Origin: Arthrobacter sp. OVS8
Lineage (GTDB): Bacteria; Actinomycetota; Actinomycetes; Actinomycetales; Micrococcaceae
Assembly: GCA_028370155.1 (NCBI GenBank)
Contig: CP116670.1
Span: 2,480,001 to 2,544,000 of the forward strand
Direction: 5' to 3'
Length of the DNA: 64,000 nt
The position numbers were made by a program, and so were the translations under genes. The notes beneath the pieces were generated by a model. That model saw only the letters and a list, made by a program, of their open reading frames with translations. It made no database searches and was not told the origin of the DNA. This document shows, piece by piece, positions 29,975-40,272 of the stretch. The number at the start of each line of letters is the position of its first letter. Position 1 is the first letter of the stretch.

Positions 29975-30034
29975 ATCCGAATGCTCCCACGGGGCTCCGG
30001 CGGCAAGTAGGGACTAAAGACCGTTGCCAACCGG

Positions 30035-30345
30035 TCAGCTCCACCCCAGCAACCGGAGTCCTGCCGCGGCGCCGGCTCCGGCGAGGACGACCACCAGGAA
30101 GGGCGCCCGGAGCATCAGGGCGATGCCGGCGGCGGCCAGGGCCCCCAGCCGCGCGTCCAGCACCAGGGCCTGGCCGGAGGCCACGGTGTTCACGATCGTG
30201 AGGGACGCCAGCAGGCCGATGGTCATGGTCCCGGCAATCCGCGACATCCGGGGTCCCGCAGCACGCTCGCCGGCACCAGATAGCCCAGCAGTTTCCAGCC
30301 GTAGGCCAGCACGCAGGAGAGCAGCAGCCACATCCAGAGGGTCAC
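30035..30345 (-). CDS. azlD: AzlD domain branched-chain amino acid exporter subunit
   Basis: GTG 30345 overlaps the azlC stop (GTGA). The protein begins TLWMWLLLSCVLAYGWKLLG and YLVPASVLRDP, a C is missing near 30250, and then reads PRMSRIAGTMTIGLLASLTI and LGALAAAGIALMLRAPFLVVVL. Three or four membrane spans in about 103 residues is the AzlD architecture. AzlC and AzlD form an exporter of leucine/isoleucine-type amino acids or analogues. Confidence 0.8.
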
Positions 30346-31075
30346 GTGGCATCCCCTGCGGGTGCGGGTGTTCGGCGTAAGGGTCCACGTCGGGTTCAAG
30401 CCCTTCGTCACTGCGGCCGTGGCTGAACCAGCCAATGGCAGCCGCCACCACGGCAGCCACCAGGATCGGCACCCCGGCGGGCACGAACGGTACGGCCAGC
30501 ACGGTGGCCAGGGCGCAGACGACGGCGATCGCCACAGGTTCGCGCCCCTTGAGCCGCGGCCAGAGCAGCCCCAGGAACGCCGCGACGGCGGCGCCGTCGA
30601 GGCCCCACTGCTTGGGATCCCCCAGCGCACTTCCGGCGAGCGCGCCCACGGCGGTGAACACGTTCCAGAGGATGAAGATCCCTAGGCCCGCGGTCCAGAA
30701 GCCGCGCTTCTGCTCGAGCGGATCCGTCTGCCCGGTGCTCGTGGCGGTGGACTCGTCGATGGTGACGTGGGCGGCGGCAAACCGCAGCAGGCCGCGGGGC
30801 TGCAGCAGGGCGTTGATCTGCATGCCGTAGATCCCGTTGCGCATGCCGAGCAACGTGGCCGCCCCCATGGCGGCGACGCCGGAACCGCCCCCGGCCACCA
30901 CACCGATAAACGCGAACTGCGAGCCGCCGCTGAACAGCAGCAGGCTCAGGGCCATGGTCTGCCAGAAGTCGAGTCCGGATGTGACGGACAGGGCGCCGAA
31001 GGACACCCCGTAGAGACCGGTGGCGATACTGATGGAGAGCCCCACCCGCACCGCCGGGGACTGCAGGAGTTTCAC
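30342..31075 (-). CDS. azlC: AzlC family branched-chain amino acid permease
   Basis: GTG 31075 gives [20 protein letters not shown], then GVSFGALSVTSGLDFWQTMA, LLLFSGGSQFAFIGVVAGGG and GMRNGIYGMQINALLQPRGL, the conserved AzlC core. Several spans follow, ending in a polar tail (EPDVDPYAEHPHPQ). A G is missing near 30350; with it restored the gene stops at TGA 30342-30344, overlapping azlD. In the literal sequence azlC runs straight into azlD, which is an artefact of two missing bases. It starts at the stop of the DoxX-like gene. Confidence 0.8.
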
Positions 31076-31529
31076 GGCCGGACCGGTTTCCGGGGACGTG
31101 CTTTGTCAGGCTCCAGGCCCAGGCGATGAGCGGCGCCTGCAGCGGCAGCCGCAGGGAGTGGATGCGGCGCTGGCCGGGCGTCCCGTCCGGGCCGTAGGCC
31201 CGGCGCAGGGCGCCGAGGTGCCCTGCGATAAACAGCGTGAACATGGCTGTGACGCAGCCGGCGGCCGCGCGACGGGTCGCCGGAACCAGGAGCGCGACGG
31301 CGGCACCGGCCTCGAGCAGGCCGCTGACCGCCACCCACTCCTCCCGGGACAACACGGCGAGGGGGCCGTTGGACTGTTCGCCGGAGTCGTCGCGGCAGAG
31401 GAAATCCGGCACAACGGGGCCGAAGAACCCGGGGTCTTCGAAGTGCTTGCCGGCGCTGGCCAGCAGCAGGGCGCTCATCGCCACGGCGGAAAGCGTCTGG
31501 GTGTCCCGGCCGGACCAGCGAGAAGGCAT
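31072..31529 (-). CDS. DoxX-like small membrane protein
   Basis: ATG 31529 ([13 protein letters not shown]) gives four membrane spans: a first near [17 protein letters not shown], then [39 protein letters not shown] and LIAWAWSL. The E in [13 protein letters not shown] after a WVAVSG segment is typical of DoxX/MauE-like proteins. One base is missing near 31100; the repaired end is RPRKPVRP with stop at 31072, overlapping the azlC start. About 152 residues. Role unknown; the membership is tentative. Confidence 0.55.
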
Positions 31530-31639
31530 GGACCAACTCAATCACAGCCACGGACCCCTCGCTAACTGCGTCAGAAGGCGCCGGAAAGGGGACTTTCCGC
31601 AGGGGCCTACCGCGGGCAACCCGGCGTAGCTTGTTGACT

Positions 31640-32613
31640 ATGAGCAGTGTGGTGGAAATGACCGGTGTGGTGAAGCGTTTCGGGTCCGTGACGGCCCTGG
31701 ACGGACTGGATTTCGACGTGGCCGCCGGCGAGGTGCACGGCTTCCTGGGCCCCAATGGGTCCGGCAAGTCCACCACGCTGCGGCTCCTGCTGGGCCTCCT
31801 GCGTTCCGACGCCGGGTCCATCCGGGTGCTCGGGCTGGATCCGTGGCGCGATGTGGCGGCCCTGCACCGCAGGCTGGCCTACGTCCCCGGGGACGTGGCT
31901 CTGTGGCCCAACCTGACGGGCGGCGAGGTGATCGACCTGCTGGGCCGGCTGCAGGGAGGCCAGGACCGCGCCCGCCGAGACCGGTTCCTGGAACTGTTCG
32001 AGCTGGACCCCAGCAAGAAGGCCCGCTCGTATTCCAAAGGGAACCGGCAAAAGTGGCCCTGGTGGCCGCCCTGGCCACCGACGCCGAATTGTTCCTCCTG
32101 GACGAGCCGACGAGCGGGCTGGATCCGCTGATGGAGGACGCGTTCCGCGGCTGTGTCCGCGAACTGCGTGCGCACGGGCGCACCGTGGTGCTGAGCAGCC
32201 ATATCCTCAGCGAGGCCGAGGCGCTCTCCGACCGGGTCAGCATCATCCGTGCCGGGAGGGTCGTGGAGACCGGCCCGCTGGAGCAGTTGCGGCACCTGAC
32301 CCGCACCTCGGTCACGGCGGACGTCGCCGCGGTGCCTCCCGGGCTGGACCTCCTGCCCGGCGTCCACGACGTCGTGGTGACGGACCACCGGGTCAGCGCG
32401 CAGGTAGAGCCCGCCGGCCTGGGCCCGTTCCTGCACGCGCTGACCTCCGTGGGCCTGCACGCCCTGACCAGCCAGCCGCCGACGTTGGAGGATCTGTTCC
32501 TGCGGCACTACGGCTCCGGGAACGACGTCGACGCCGGTGCGGCCGGCGGCGACGGCGGAGCCGGCCGCGCCACCGTCGATGGCGCAGTCCCGCGGCGGTC
32601 CGGCGATGCCTGA
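31640..32613 (+). CDS. ABC transporter ATP-binding protein
   Basis: ATG 31640 ([17 protein letters not shown]) is chosen over TTG 31631 because the conserved strand starts here. Walker A is [20 protein letters not shown], the signature region SYSKGNRQK, Walker [18 protein letters not shown] and the switch [15 protein letters not shown] base is missing near 32050, just after the signature motif. The C-terminal 110 residues are an extension typical of antibiotic-type exporters. It overlaps the permease gene by 8 bases, so they form one ABC exporter. Confidence 0.85.
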
Positions 32614-34195
32614 GACCCTGGCGGGAACGGGCGTCCTGATCCGGCTGGGACTGCGGCGGGACCGCTGGTTGCTGCCTTTCTGGATTGCCGGTTTTGCCCT
32701 GGTTACCTACTCGACGGCGCTGGCCGGCGCCGAGCTCTACCCGGATACGGCGAGCCGGGTGGAGGCCGCCACTGCTCTGAACGCGACCGCCTCGATGGTT
32801 GCCCTGTTCGGGCGGATCTACGATCCCACGTCGATCGGTGCGTTGTCGCTGATCAAATACACCGCGTTTATGACCGCCATCCTGGCCGTCCTTATGGTGA
32901 TCCTCGTCATCCGGCACACCCGGGGCGACGAGGAGAGCGGACGCCTGGAACTGCTCGGCGGCGGAAGGCTGGGCCGTGACGCGCCGCTGGCGTCCGCACT
33001 CACCATCAGCCTCGGCGCCAACGTGGTGCTTGGGCTGCTCGCGGCGGCTGCGCTGGCGGCCGGCGGGCTGCCGGCCGCAGGATCCCTCGCGTTCGGCCTG
33101 GGCTGGGCTGCCACCGGGACGGCGTTCAGTGCCCTGGCGGGTCTGGCCGCGCAGCTGACCGCCAGTGCCCGGGCCGCGACGGGGCTCAGCATTGGTTTCA
33201 TCGCCGTCACCTATGGACTGCGTGCGGTCGGAGACCTGGCCGAGCCGGGGCCCTCAGTGCTGTCCTGGCTCTCACCCATCGGGTGGAACCAGCAGATCCG
33301 GGCCTTCGCCGGGGACCGCTGGTGGGTTCTGGCGCTGCCGGTTGTCCTGTGCCTGGTCCTGGTCCCGGCCGCATTTGCGCTCCGGGCCCGGCGCGACCTC
33401 GGGGCCGGCCTCCGCGCCGAGCGCCCCGGGCCGTCCGCCGGGTCGCTCAACGGTGTCTGGGACCTGGCGGTGCGCCTGCAGTACCGCGTGCTGCTCGCCT
33501 GGGCCGTGGCGTTCGTCCTGTTCGGTGTCGTGATCGGATCCCTGGTCAGCAACGTGGGAGAACTGCTGAATTCACCGAACGCCCAGGACCTGATCAGGCT
33601 GCTGGGCGGCCGGGAAGCCCTGACGGACGCCTTCCTGGCCGCCGAAATCAGCATCATGGGCGTGCTGGCAGCGGCCTACGGGGTATCCGCGGCCAACCAC
33701 CTGCGCAGTGAGGAATCCGCGGGCCACACCGAAGCCCTGCTGGGCACGGCCACCACGCGCATCCGGTGGGCCAGCAGCCACTTCGTGTTTGCCCTGGCCG
33801 GAGTCGCTGCGCTGCTCCTGCTGGCCGGGGCGTCGATCGGCGCGGGCGCAGCCTTCGCCATCGGCGACGCCGCACTGGTGGGCCGCAGCACCGTGGCCGC
33901 CCTGGCCCAGGTGCCCGCCGCGTGGGTGGTGACCAGTGTGGCGCTGGCGGTGTTCGGCTGGGCGCCGCGGCTGGCCGGGGCGGTCTGGGGCTTCCTGCTG
34001 GCATTGGTGGCCCTGGGTGAATTCGGGGTGCTCTGGAACGCACCCGAGTGGCTGATGGATCTCTCCCCTTCAGGCATTCCCCGCTGCTCCCGGTGGACTC
34101 CGGGGCCTGCCGGCACTGGCGGCTCTCACCGTGGCCGCGGCGGCCGTCGCGGCGCTGGGCTACGCCGCTGGCGGCGCCGCGACCTGGCGGCGTAG
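32606..34195 (+). CDS. ABC transporter permease (drug/polyketide exporter type)
   Basis: ATG 32606 lies inside the end of the ATPase gene. About 530 residues with roughly twelve membrane spans in two halves: GTGVLIRLGLRRDRWLLPFW at the start, EESGRLELLGGGRLGRDAPL in the first cytoplasmic loop and EESAGHTEALLGTATTRIRW in the equivalent loop of the second half, showing internal duplication. This repeated E-SGR/AGHTE-LL pattern is known in TnrB-like polyketide-antibiotic exporters. The last 40 residues (SPSGIPRCSRWTPG onward) look out of frame, so the true C-terminus is probably changed by a missing base near 34075. Substrate unknown. Confidence 0.8.
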   Translation: MPETLAGTGVLIRLGLRRDRWLLPFWIAGFALVTYSTALAGAELYPDTASRVEAATALNATASMVALFGRIYDPTSIGALSLIKYTAFMTAILAVLMVILVIRHTRGDEESGRLELLGGGRLGRDAPLASALTISLGANVVLGLLAAAALAAGGLPAAGSLAFGLGWAATGTAFSALAGLAAQLTASARAATGLSIGFIAVTYGLRAVGDLAEPGPSVLSWLSPIGWNQQIRAFAGDRWWVLALPVVLCLVLVPAAFALRARRDLGAGLRAERPGPSAGSLNGVWDLAVRLQYRVLLAWAVAFVLFGVVIGSLVSNVGELLNSPNAQDLIRLLGGREALTDAFLAAEISIMGVLAAAYGVSAANHLRSEESAGHTEALLGTATTRIRWASSHFVFALAGVAALLLLAGASIGAGAAFAIGDAALVGRSTVAALAQVPAAWVVTSVALAVFGWAPRLAGAVWGFLLALVALGEFGVLWNAPEWLMDLSPSGIPRCSRWTPGPAGTGGSHRGRGGRRGAGLRRWRRRDLAA

Positions 34196-34212
34196 CCGTT
34201 GGTACTGCCCGT

Positions 34213-35108
34213 TTAGAGGCTCCGGGAACCGGCCGACAGTTGGGCGAGGACCTGCGCCGGCCTGTTCGTGGTGATCTCGTGGATCCCGAGGCCCTGGCAC
34301 AGCGCGACGTCGTTTTCCGAGTCCACCGTCCACACCCGGAAGCGACGGCCGGAGCCGAGCCAGCGCCGGATGGTGCGGGAATGCTCGCGGACGTAGTCAA
34401 TGCCCGGACCGGCCAGCCCGGTCTCGCAGTCGTCAAGGATCCGCTCAGCTTCGGCCTGCGCAGCTTTCATGACGTTGGCCAGCGCCCCGCCGGTGAACGC
34501 CCCCAGTCCGAGTTCCTCCCGGATTTCCTCGACGTTGACCTCGTCCACCAGCTGGCACACGGCGGATGCCGGGACTGACCTCAGCAGGTGCTTCACCGAG
34601 TCCGGGCTGAAGCTCATAAAGGACACCGTGATGTTGTCCAGCCGGGACGTCGCCGGATCCCAGCCCCGGACCGGAGGACCTGCAGGACGCGGTCCTCGAG
34701 TTTGAGCTGAAAGGGGCTGGGGTGCTTGAACTCAATCGCCAGGCCGATTTCCCGGCCGGCGTTCCGCAGCAGCACCAGCAGGTCCGGGAGCGTCAGGAAC
34801 TGGGCGGACTTGGCGCCGTAATCGTCCGGAATCCTGGCGCCCTTCCAGGAGGAGAAGTCCAGCTGCCGGAGCTCGTGAAGAGTACGGTCCGCCACGGGGC
34901 CGGTACCGTCCGAGGTACGGTCCAAGTTGGCGTCGTGCAGCAGCACCGCGTGCTGGTCCCGGGTGAGGTGGATGTCGCACTCCACTCCGTCGGCGCCGTC
35001 GGCGATTGCCTGCAGGTAAGCGGCCCGGGTGTGCTCGGCGAACGCTTCGCTCGCCCCGCGGTGGGCGTAGACCAGGGGACGGGCTGTGGCGGACTCGTCA
35101 GTCGTCAT
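34213..35108 (-). CDS. Glycerophosphodiester phosphodiesterase
   Basis: ATG 35108. The active site is LVYAHRGASEAFAEHT with the His-Arg pair (the usual PENT is AEHT here), then GADGVECDIHLTRDQHAVLL with metal-binding Glu and Asp, and LHDANLDRTSDGTG with the second His. LAIEFKHPSPFQ provides the later Lys. One base is missing near 34660. The second half (SFMSFSPDSVKHLLRSVPA to RFRVWTVDSENDVALCQGLG) closes the TIM barrel with the WTVD strand. It cleaves glycerophosphodiesters to glycerol 3-phosphate and an alcohol. About 298 residues, no signal peptide, so cytoplasmic. Confidence 0.85.
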
Positions 35109-35158
35109 GCTGCCACGTTAGCCGACGGCCCCCGCCAAAGCGGGGCTAGGCTGGGCAC

Positions 35159-36495
35159 ATGCAGGTGAATACTGAGCCAAGTACCCGTCCGGAAGGCGCC
35201 GGCAGCGCCGGAGAGAGCGCCGCCGGCGATCCGGCCCGCCGCCAGTCCGTGGCATCGGGCGACGCCGAGAAGGCTGCCGCGCTGCGGAAGATGAAGCTGC
35301 TGGCGCTCTCGCTGCTGATCCTGATGGCCGTCATTTTTGTGGTCGCCTTTGCCTTCCAGGACCAGTACCCCTGGCTCGAATACGTCCGGGCCGCGGCGGA
35401 GGGCGGCATGGTGGGCGCCCTCGCCGACTGGTTCGCCGTGACAGCCTTGTTCAAGTACCCCATGGGCATCAAGATCCCGCACACCGCCATCATTCCGCAG
35501 CGCAAGGACCAGATCGGCGCCTCGCTGGGCGAATTCGTGGAAACCAATTTCCTCTCCGAACAGGTGGTCCACGAAAAGCTCGCCTCCGTGAATATCGCCC
35601 GCAAAGCCGGAACCTGGCTCTCCGGGCCCGGCGGCGCCGAACGCGTCGCCAAGGAAGGCGCCGCCGTCATCCGCGGCGCCTTTACGGTGCTCAACGACGA
35701 CGACGTCCAGGCCGTGATCGAGGGCATGGTCCGCCGGCATCTGCTCGCCCCGCCGTGGGGTCCTCCGGTGGGCCGGGTGGCCCAGCGGATCTTCGAGGAC
35801 GGGCACCACCATGCTCTGGTGGACGTGCTGGTGGACCGCACCGTGGACTGGGTGCGGGACAACCAGGAAACGGTCAACCGGCTGGTCACCGACCGTTCGC
35901 CGACGTGGGTGCCGTCGTTCGTGGACGGGCTGGTGGGCGACAAGGTCTACGTGGAGATCCTGAAGTTCACGCGGGCCGTGCAGGCAGATCCGCAGCACCA
36001 GGTCCGCCTGTCGATCGACAAGTACCTCAAGGACCTCGCGCAGGATCTGCAGCATGATCCGGTGATGATCGCCCGGGCGGAGGGCATTAAAGCCCAGGTC
36101 CTCGGCGATCCCGAGATCCGCGAACTGGCCTCCCGCACGTGGGGCACCATCAAGGCCGCCCTGCTTTCCGCCGTCGACGACCCGCACAGCGAACTCACCG
36201 TACGGTTCAAAGCCGCCGTGCATGACTTCGGCACCCGCCTGGTGGTCGATCCCGAACTCGCCGGCAAGGTGAACAAGTGGATCGGGGACGCCGCGGGCTA
36301 CCTCGTCAGGACGTACCGCTCGGACATCGCCGGCGTGATCACCGATACCGTGGCCCGCTGGGACGCCGAGGAGACCTCGCAGAAGATCGAGCTCCAGATC
36401 GGCAAGGACCTGCAGTTCATCCGGATCAACGGCACCGTGGTGGAGCCCTCGCCGGGCTCGCCATTTTCACGGTGGCGCATCTGGTCTTCGGCTAG
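35159..36495 (+). CDS. DUF445 family membrane protein
   Basis: ATG 35159. After a polar N-terminus there is one span (LLALSLLILMAVIFVVAFAF), then the DUF445 hallmark YVRAAAEGGMVGALADWFAV TALFKYPMG, a long helical soluble part, and a closing membrane span. A base is missing near 36440; repairing it ends the protein in GALAGLAIFTVAHLVFG at 36495, which is the usual C-terminal anchor. Without repair the frame runs on 280 bases past it. About 445 residues. Members are membrane-curvature or stress-related proteins of unproven function. It is divergent from the GDPD gene, with 50 bases between. Confidence 0.8.
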
Positions 36496-36528
36496 GCGGC
36501 CGAGGGCCGTGCCGGCCTCACCCAGGGC

Positions 36529-37276
36529 TCAGGCGAAGCTTTCCAGCTCCACTCCGGCGCCGACCAGGGCCGCACGGATCGCCGTGGCCGTCTCGATGGA
36601 ACCGGGGCTGTCGCCATGGAGGCACAACGAATCCGGTTTGATCCGGAGCACGGTGCCGTCGACGGCTTCCACTTCGCCCTTGGTGGCGAGGCGGACGGCC
36701 CGTTCGGCGATCCGCCCGGCGTCGTGCAGCAGGGCGCCGTCCTGCGAGCGCGGCACGAGGGTGCCGTCCGGCAGGTAGGCGCGGTCGGCGAAAGCCTCGG
36801 AGAAGACCGGGTGACCGGCGTCCTTGGCGATCCCCAAGAGGGCCGAACCCGCGAAGCCCAGGACGGGCAGTCCCGGGTCGTAGGCCTGGATGGCGGCGAC
36901 CACGGCGGAGGCCTGCTCGGCGTCGCGCACTGTCCGGTCGTAGAGCGCCCCGTGCAGCTTCACGTAGTCCACGGAGGCGCCGACGGCGTGCGCCACCCGT
37001 CCAGCGCGCCGAGCTGGTAGAGCACGGCGCCGAAAAGGTCATCGAAGGTGATGTCCATGGCCCGGAGGCCGAATCCGGCCAGGTCCGGGTACCCGAGGTG
37101 GGCGCCCACCCGGACGTCCAGCTCGTAGGCTTCCCGGCACGTGTCCAGCATGGTCACGGGGTCCCCGGCGTGCAGCCCGCAGGCCACGCTGGCGCTCGTG
37201 ACCAGCGGGAGCATCGCGGCGTCGTCGCCCATGGTCCAGGTCCCGAAGGACTCCCCAGATCAGCGTTCAGATCCAA
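36529..37276 (-). CDS. pxpA: 5-oxoprolinase subunit A (LamB/YcsF family)
   Basis: The likely start is TTG 37276, overlapping the end of the upstream gene by 10 bases; it reads [10 protein letters not shown] after restoring a G missing near 37240. [20 protein letters not shown] and [13 protein letters not shown] are LamB/YcsF signatures. A second missing base near 36985 leads to [20 protein letters not shown] and [20 protein letters not shown], the conserved C-terminal motifs. About 249 residues. PxpA works with PxpB and PxpC to open 5-oxoproline to glutamate with ATP. Here PxpB/C-like genes are at 60912-62766, 24 kb away with a biotin carboxylase, so whether they form one enzyme is open. Confidence 0.85.
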
Positions 37277-38133
37277 AACGTGCCGCCTTCCTGGGCTGAT
37301 TTGTCCTTCGTGTCATTCTCCTTCATACCCTTCTCCGGCACTGCTGCCAGGTCCCCGGCCTGCGGCGGGCCCCCGAGCTCGCCGGGAATGACGAGCGGCA
37401 TCGGGCCGAACGCCTCCTTGGCGTTCGCGACGACGGCGCGGCCCATCACGCGGTTGCCGACGCCGCCCACGACGGCGCCGATGCCGAACGGCAACGCCCG
37501 GCCCAGCCAGGCCGTGCCCTGCTGTTTCAGCAGGGTCCGGAGGAACATCGTCTGGATCCGTTCCCGCACCGTGCCGAAGCCGGCCAGCGGCACGCGGCGG
37601 GAGAAGAGGGAGCCCCAGGCCTGCGTGGGGCCTGGGCCCTGCCTCCCGGCCTGTCCCGCGGCCTGCCCGCTCAGGGAGCTCAAGAGTGCGGTGCCCTCCT
37701 CGCCCAGCATGATCGCCATGACCAGGGTGCTGGCCTTCTCGGGATCCACCAGCCTCACCCCATGGAGTTCGGCCAGGGAGGTGGAGAACAGTGCTGTGGC
37801 TTCGAGGAACCCCACGGTGGCGGCGGCCGAGAGGCCCAGTGCCGCTGCGGTCCCGACGCCGGGGATCACGGCCGCGCCGCCCACAAGCGCACCGCCGCCG
37901 GTGACGGCCAGGAGATAGTCCCGTTCAAGCGTCGCGGCGAGCTGCGCGGCAGTGGCCTGCGGGTGCCTGCGCTGGAGCCGGCGGAGGTTCGCCAGCACCA
38001 GCGGGCGCTGGACTTCAACGGCCCGCAGGAGCACGTTGTGGACGCCCGGCTTGGGATTGCCCTGGGCATCGAACATCGCGTTGTGTGCTGACTTCTGGGC
38101 AATATTTATTGCCGGGTTGCGTCGCTTGGCCAT
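37267..38133 (-). CDS. Hypothetical protein with glycine/alanine-rich hydrophobic segments
   Basis: ATG 38133 (MAKRRNPAINIAQKSAHNAM) is preferred to ATG 38172 because GAGAGG lies just upstream. A hydrophobic region, GGALVGGAAVIPGVGTAAAL followed by GLSAAATVGFLEATALF, resembles membrane-inserting helices of the DUF697/EcsC type, and a second lies near PFGIGAVVGGVGNRVMG. The rest is mixed, with a charged C-terminus that ends by the pxpA start. I do not recognise a catalytic motif. The overlap with pxpA suggests one transcript. The Ala/Gly/Gln-rich stretch AGQAGRQGPGPTQ is probably disordered. Confidence 0.5.
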   Translation of the reverse strand: MAKRRNPAINIAQKSAHNAMFDAQGNPKPGVHNVLLRAVEVQRPLVLANLRRLQRRHPQATAAQLAATLERDYLLAVTGGGALVGGAAVIPGVGTAAALGLSAAATVGFLEATALFSTSLAELHGVRLVDPEKASTLVMAIMLGEEGTALLSSLSGQAAGQAGRQGPGPTQAWGSLFSRRVPLAGFGTVRERIQTMFLRTLLKQQGTAWLGRALPFGIGAVVGGVGNRVMGRAVVANAKEAFGPMPLVIPGELGGPPQAGDLAAVPEKGMKENDTKDKSAQEGGTFWI

Positions 38134-38234
38134 CATCGCCTCTCGGTGAACCGTAAGTGTGCTGAGTTTCATCCGGTGTTAACACTAGGCCACCGGCCCA
38201 TCCCCGGCGCCTCCGCCGTCGAACGGCAAGGCGG

Positions 38235-38825
38235 CTACAGCGCCCACGATTCGGCCACGGCCACGAAGGCCGACGACGCCGGGCCCAGCGGTCCCGGGTA
38301 CATGGTGGCGGCGCCGGGCCATTCGACGCCGAATTCCGCGAGCCGCCCGGTGCTGCACGGCAGGTAGACGTTGCTGAGCGCCGCGCTGGCGTCGCCGAGC
38401 TGGAAGTTGGGAGCGGCGAACTGCCGGCGGTCCAGGACACCGCTGATCTCCAGCTCGGCTTTCCGTCCGGTGGCACGCAGGCCCTGCCCGGCGTCGAGCG
38501 CGACGTCGAACTCGTCGCCCGTGTGGCTGATGCCGTCCAGCGGGAACCGGGCGGCCTCCGGGAAGTGGCGGGTCAGTTCGATGGCCAGGGATGCGGCAAA
38601 GGACGCATCGGTTCCGTAGCTCCGCCAGCCCTGGCGGGTGGCGACCAGCAGGGCATTGCCCGCGCCCCAGCGCGACCAGTCGGCCATCCAGAATGACGCG
38701 AAGCAGCTCGCCGGCTCGCCCGGCAGCAGCATGCCGCGGGAATTCACCGGGTGCAGTGCGAGTCCCGCGTTGGTGCCGATGAATGCCAGGCTTCGCCGCG
38801 CCGTCACGGCGGCCGATGTGTTCAT
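38235..38825 (-). CDS. Hypothetical protein, 196 residues
   Basis: ATG 38825, no frame break. The chain starts MNTSAAVTARRSLAFIGTNA and includes RGMLLPGEPASCFASFWMAD, with several aromatic strands (WSRWGAGNALLVATRQGWRS), a pattern of a soluble beta-rich protein. No signal peptide, membrane span or known active-site motif could be assigned. It is divergent from the MFS gene at 38905, with 79 bases between. Confidence 0.5.
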   Translation of the reverse strand: MNTSAAVTARRSLAFIGTNAGLALHPVNSRGMLLPGEPASCFASFWMADWSRWGAGNALLVATRQGWRSYGTDASFAASLAIELTRHFPEAARFPLDGISHTGDEFDVALDAGQGLRATGRKAELEISGVLDRRQFAAPNFQLGDASAALSNVYLPCSTGRLAEFGVEWPGAATMYPGPLGPASSAFVAVAESWAL

Positions 38826-38904
38826 GACAGGAGCCTATCCGGGGGCGCCCGCGGGGAAGCGCCCCGCCGGTCCGCGGGGGCGGGTCCGCGTTTAGACTGA
38901 ATCC

Positions 38905-40272
38905 ATGCGTTCACTGAGGGCTCTGCGCCCGTTCGTGCACCGGGAATACCGTGTGCTGATAGCGGCCCTGGCCATCTCCATTTTCGGCTCCGGGATGTGG
39001 GCCGTGGCGATGGTTTATGAGGTGATCCATCTGGGCGGGGGCCCGCTGGAGCTCTCCCTAGTGGCGGCTGCGGGCAGTGTGGGCCTCGTCGCTTTTCTGC
39101 TCGCGGGCGGCATCGCGGCGGACCGGTTGCCGCAGCGGCTGCTGATCATCGCGGTGGAGGGCGCCAACCTTGCCGTGATCGCCAGCATCAGCGGTCTGGC
39201 CATGCTGGGCTGGCTGCAGCTCTGGCATCTGGCGCTGGGAGCGTTTGTGCTGGGAGTCGGGGCCGCGTTCTTCTTCCCGGCCTACTCCGCCATCCTCCCC
39301 GGATCCTGCCGCCGGAGGACCTGCTCGCGGCCAACGGCATGGAGGGGACCATGCGGCCCATCCTGCAGCAGGCCGCCGGACCGGCCGTCGCGGGCATCCT
39401 GGTGGCCACCCTCTCCCCCGCGCACGCCGTGACGGGGGTGGCTGCCTGCCATCTGCTGGCGTTCTGCATCCTCAACCTGCTCCGGCGCGAGTCCCTCCCG
39501 GGGACGGAAAGCGTGACCGCGGAGGGCGGCACTGAGGGCGGCGCTGATCCCGGTCCGCCTGCCAGGACGTCGGTGCTCCACGACCTTCGCGAAGGCGTCA
39601 GCTACACGGTCAAGACCCCCTGGCTGCTGTGGACCCTGCTGTGGGCCTGCATCTCCGTGCTGTTCCTGATCGGCCCCATTGAGGTGCTGCTGCCGTTCGT
39701 GGTCCGCGACCAGCTCGGCGGCGACGCGCGTATGTTCGGCTTCCTGCTCGCCATCGCGGGCGTGGGAGGCGCCGCAGCCTCGCTGGCCACGGCCTCGTTC
39801 CGCTGCCGCGCCGCTACCTCACCGTAATGATGGTGGGCTGGGGCGCCGCAGCCTGCCGCTCGCCGCCGTCGGCATTATGGACAGCTTCTGGGCACTGGCG
39901 GCCGCCCTGTTTATCTTCGGCGCCACCGGCGGCATGGGCATGGTCATCTGGGGCACGCTGCTGCAGCGCCGCGTCCCGCCGCACCTGCTGGGCCGTGTCT
40001 CAAGCCTGGATTTCTTTGTCTCGCTGGCCCTGATGCCGGTCTCCATGGCCCTCGCCGGGCCCGCTGCGGAGGTGCTTCCGGTGGGTCTCATCTTCCTGGT
40101 CGCCGGGACCGTGTGCCCGGTCATGGCCGTCGTCGCCATGATCGCAGCGCGGATGCGGGCCGATGAACAAGCCCACCCCTTGGAGGACGGCCGCGAGAGC
40201 ATCGATGCGGGCGAGAGCCCCGGCGGCACCGGGTCCGAGTCCGGCGAACGGTCCGGGAACCGCCGCGCTTAG
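38905..40272 (+). CDS. MFS transporter (EntS/MFS_3-like), three frame breaks
   Basis: ATG 38905. Twelve-span MFS exporter: YRVLIAALAISIFGSGMWAV in span 1, GGIAADRLPQRLLIIAVEGA as the loop 2-3 motif (G-x-x-x-D-R), FVLGVGAAFFFPAYSAILP, then after a base missing near 39300, LAANGMEGTMRPILQQAAGP, a segment found in the EntS/enterobactin-exporter branch. Further bases are missing near 39820 and 39855; afterwards FGATGGMGMVIWGTLLQRRV and PPHLLGRVSSLDFFVSLALM complete the C-terminal half. About 455 residues. The last base of the stop overlaps the GH65 stop on the other strand. Substrate unknown, export likely. Confidence 0.8.

Noticed and set aside
30035..31075. Single AzlC-AzlD fusion protein
   Set aside because: The GTGA overlap at 30342-30345 and a hidden AzlD N-terminus in another frame show two genes joined by missing bases.
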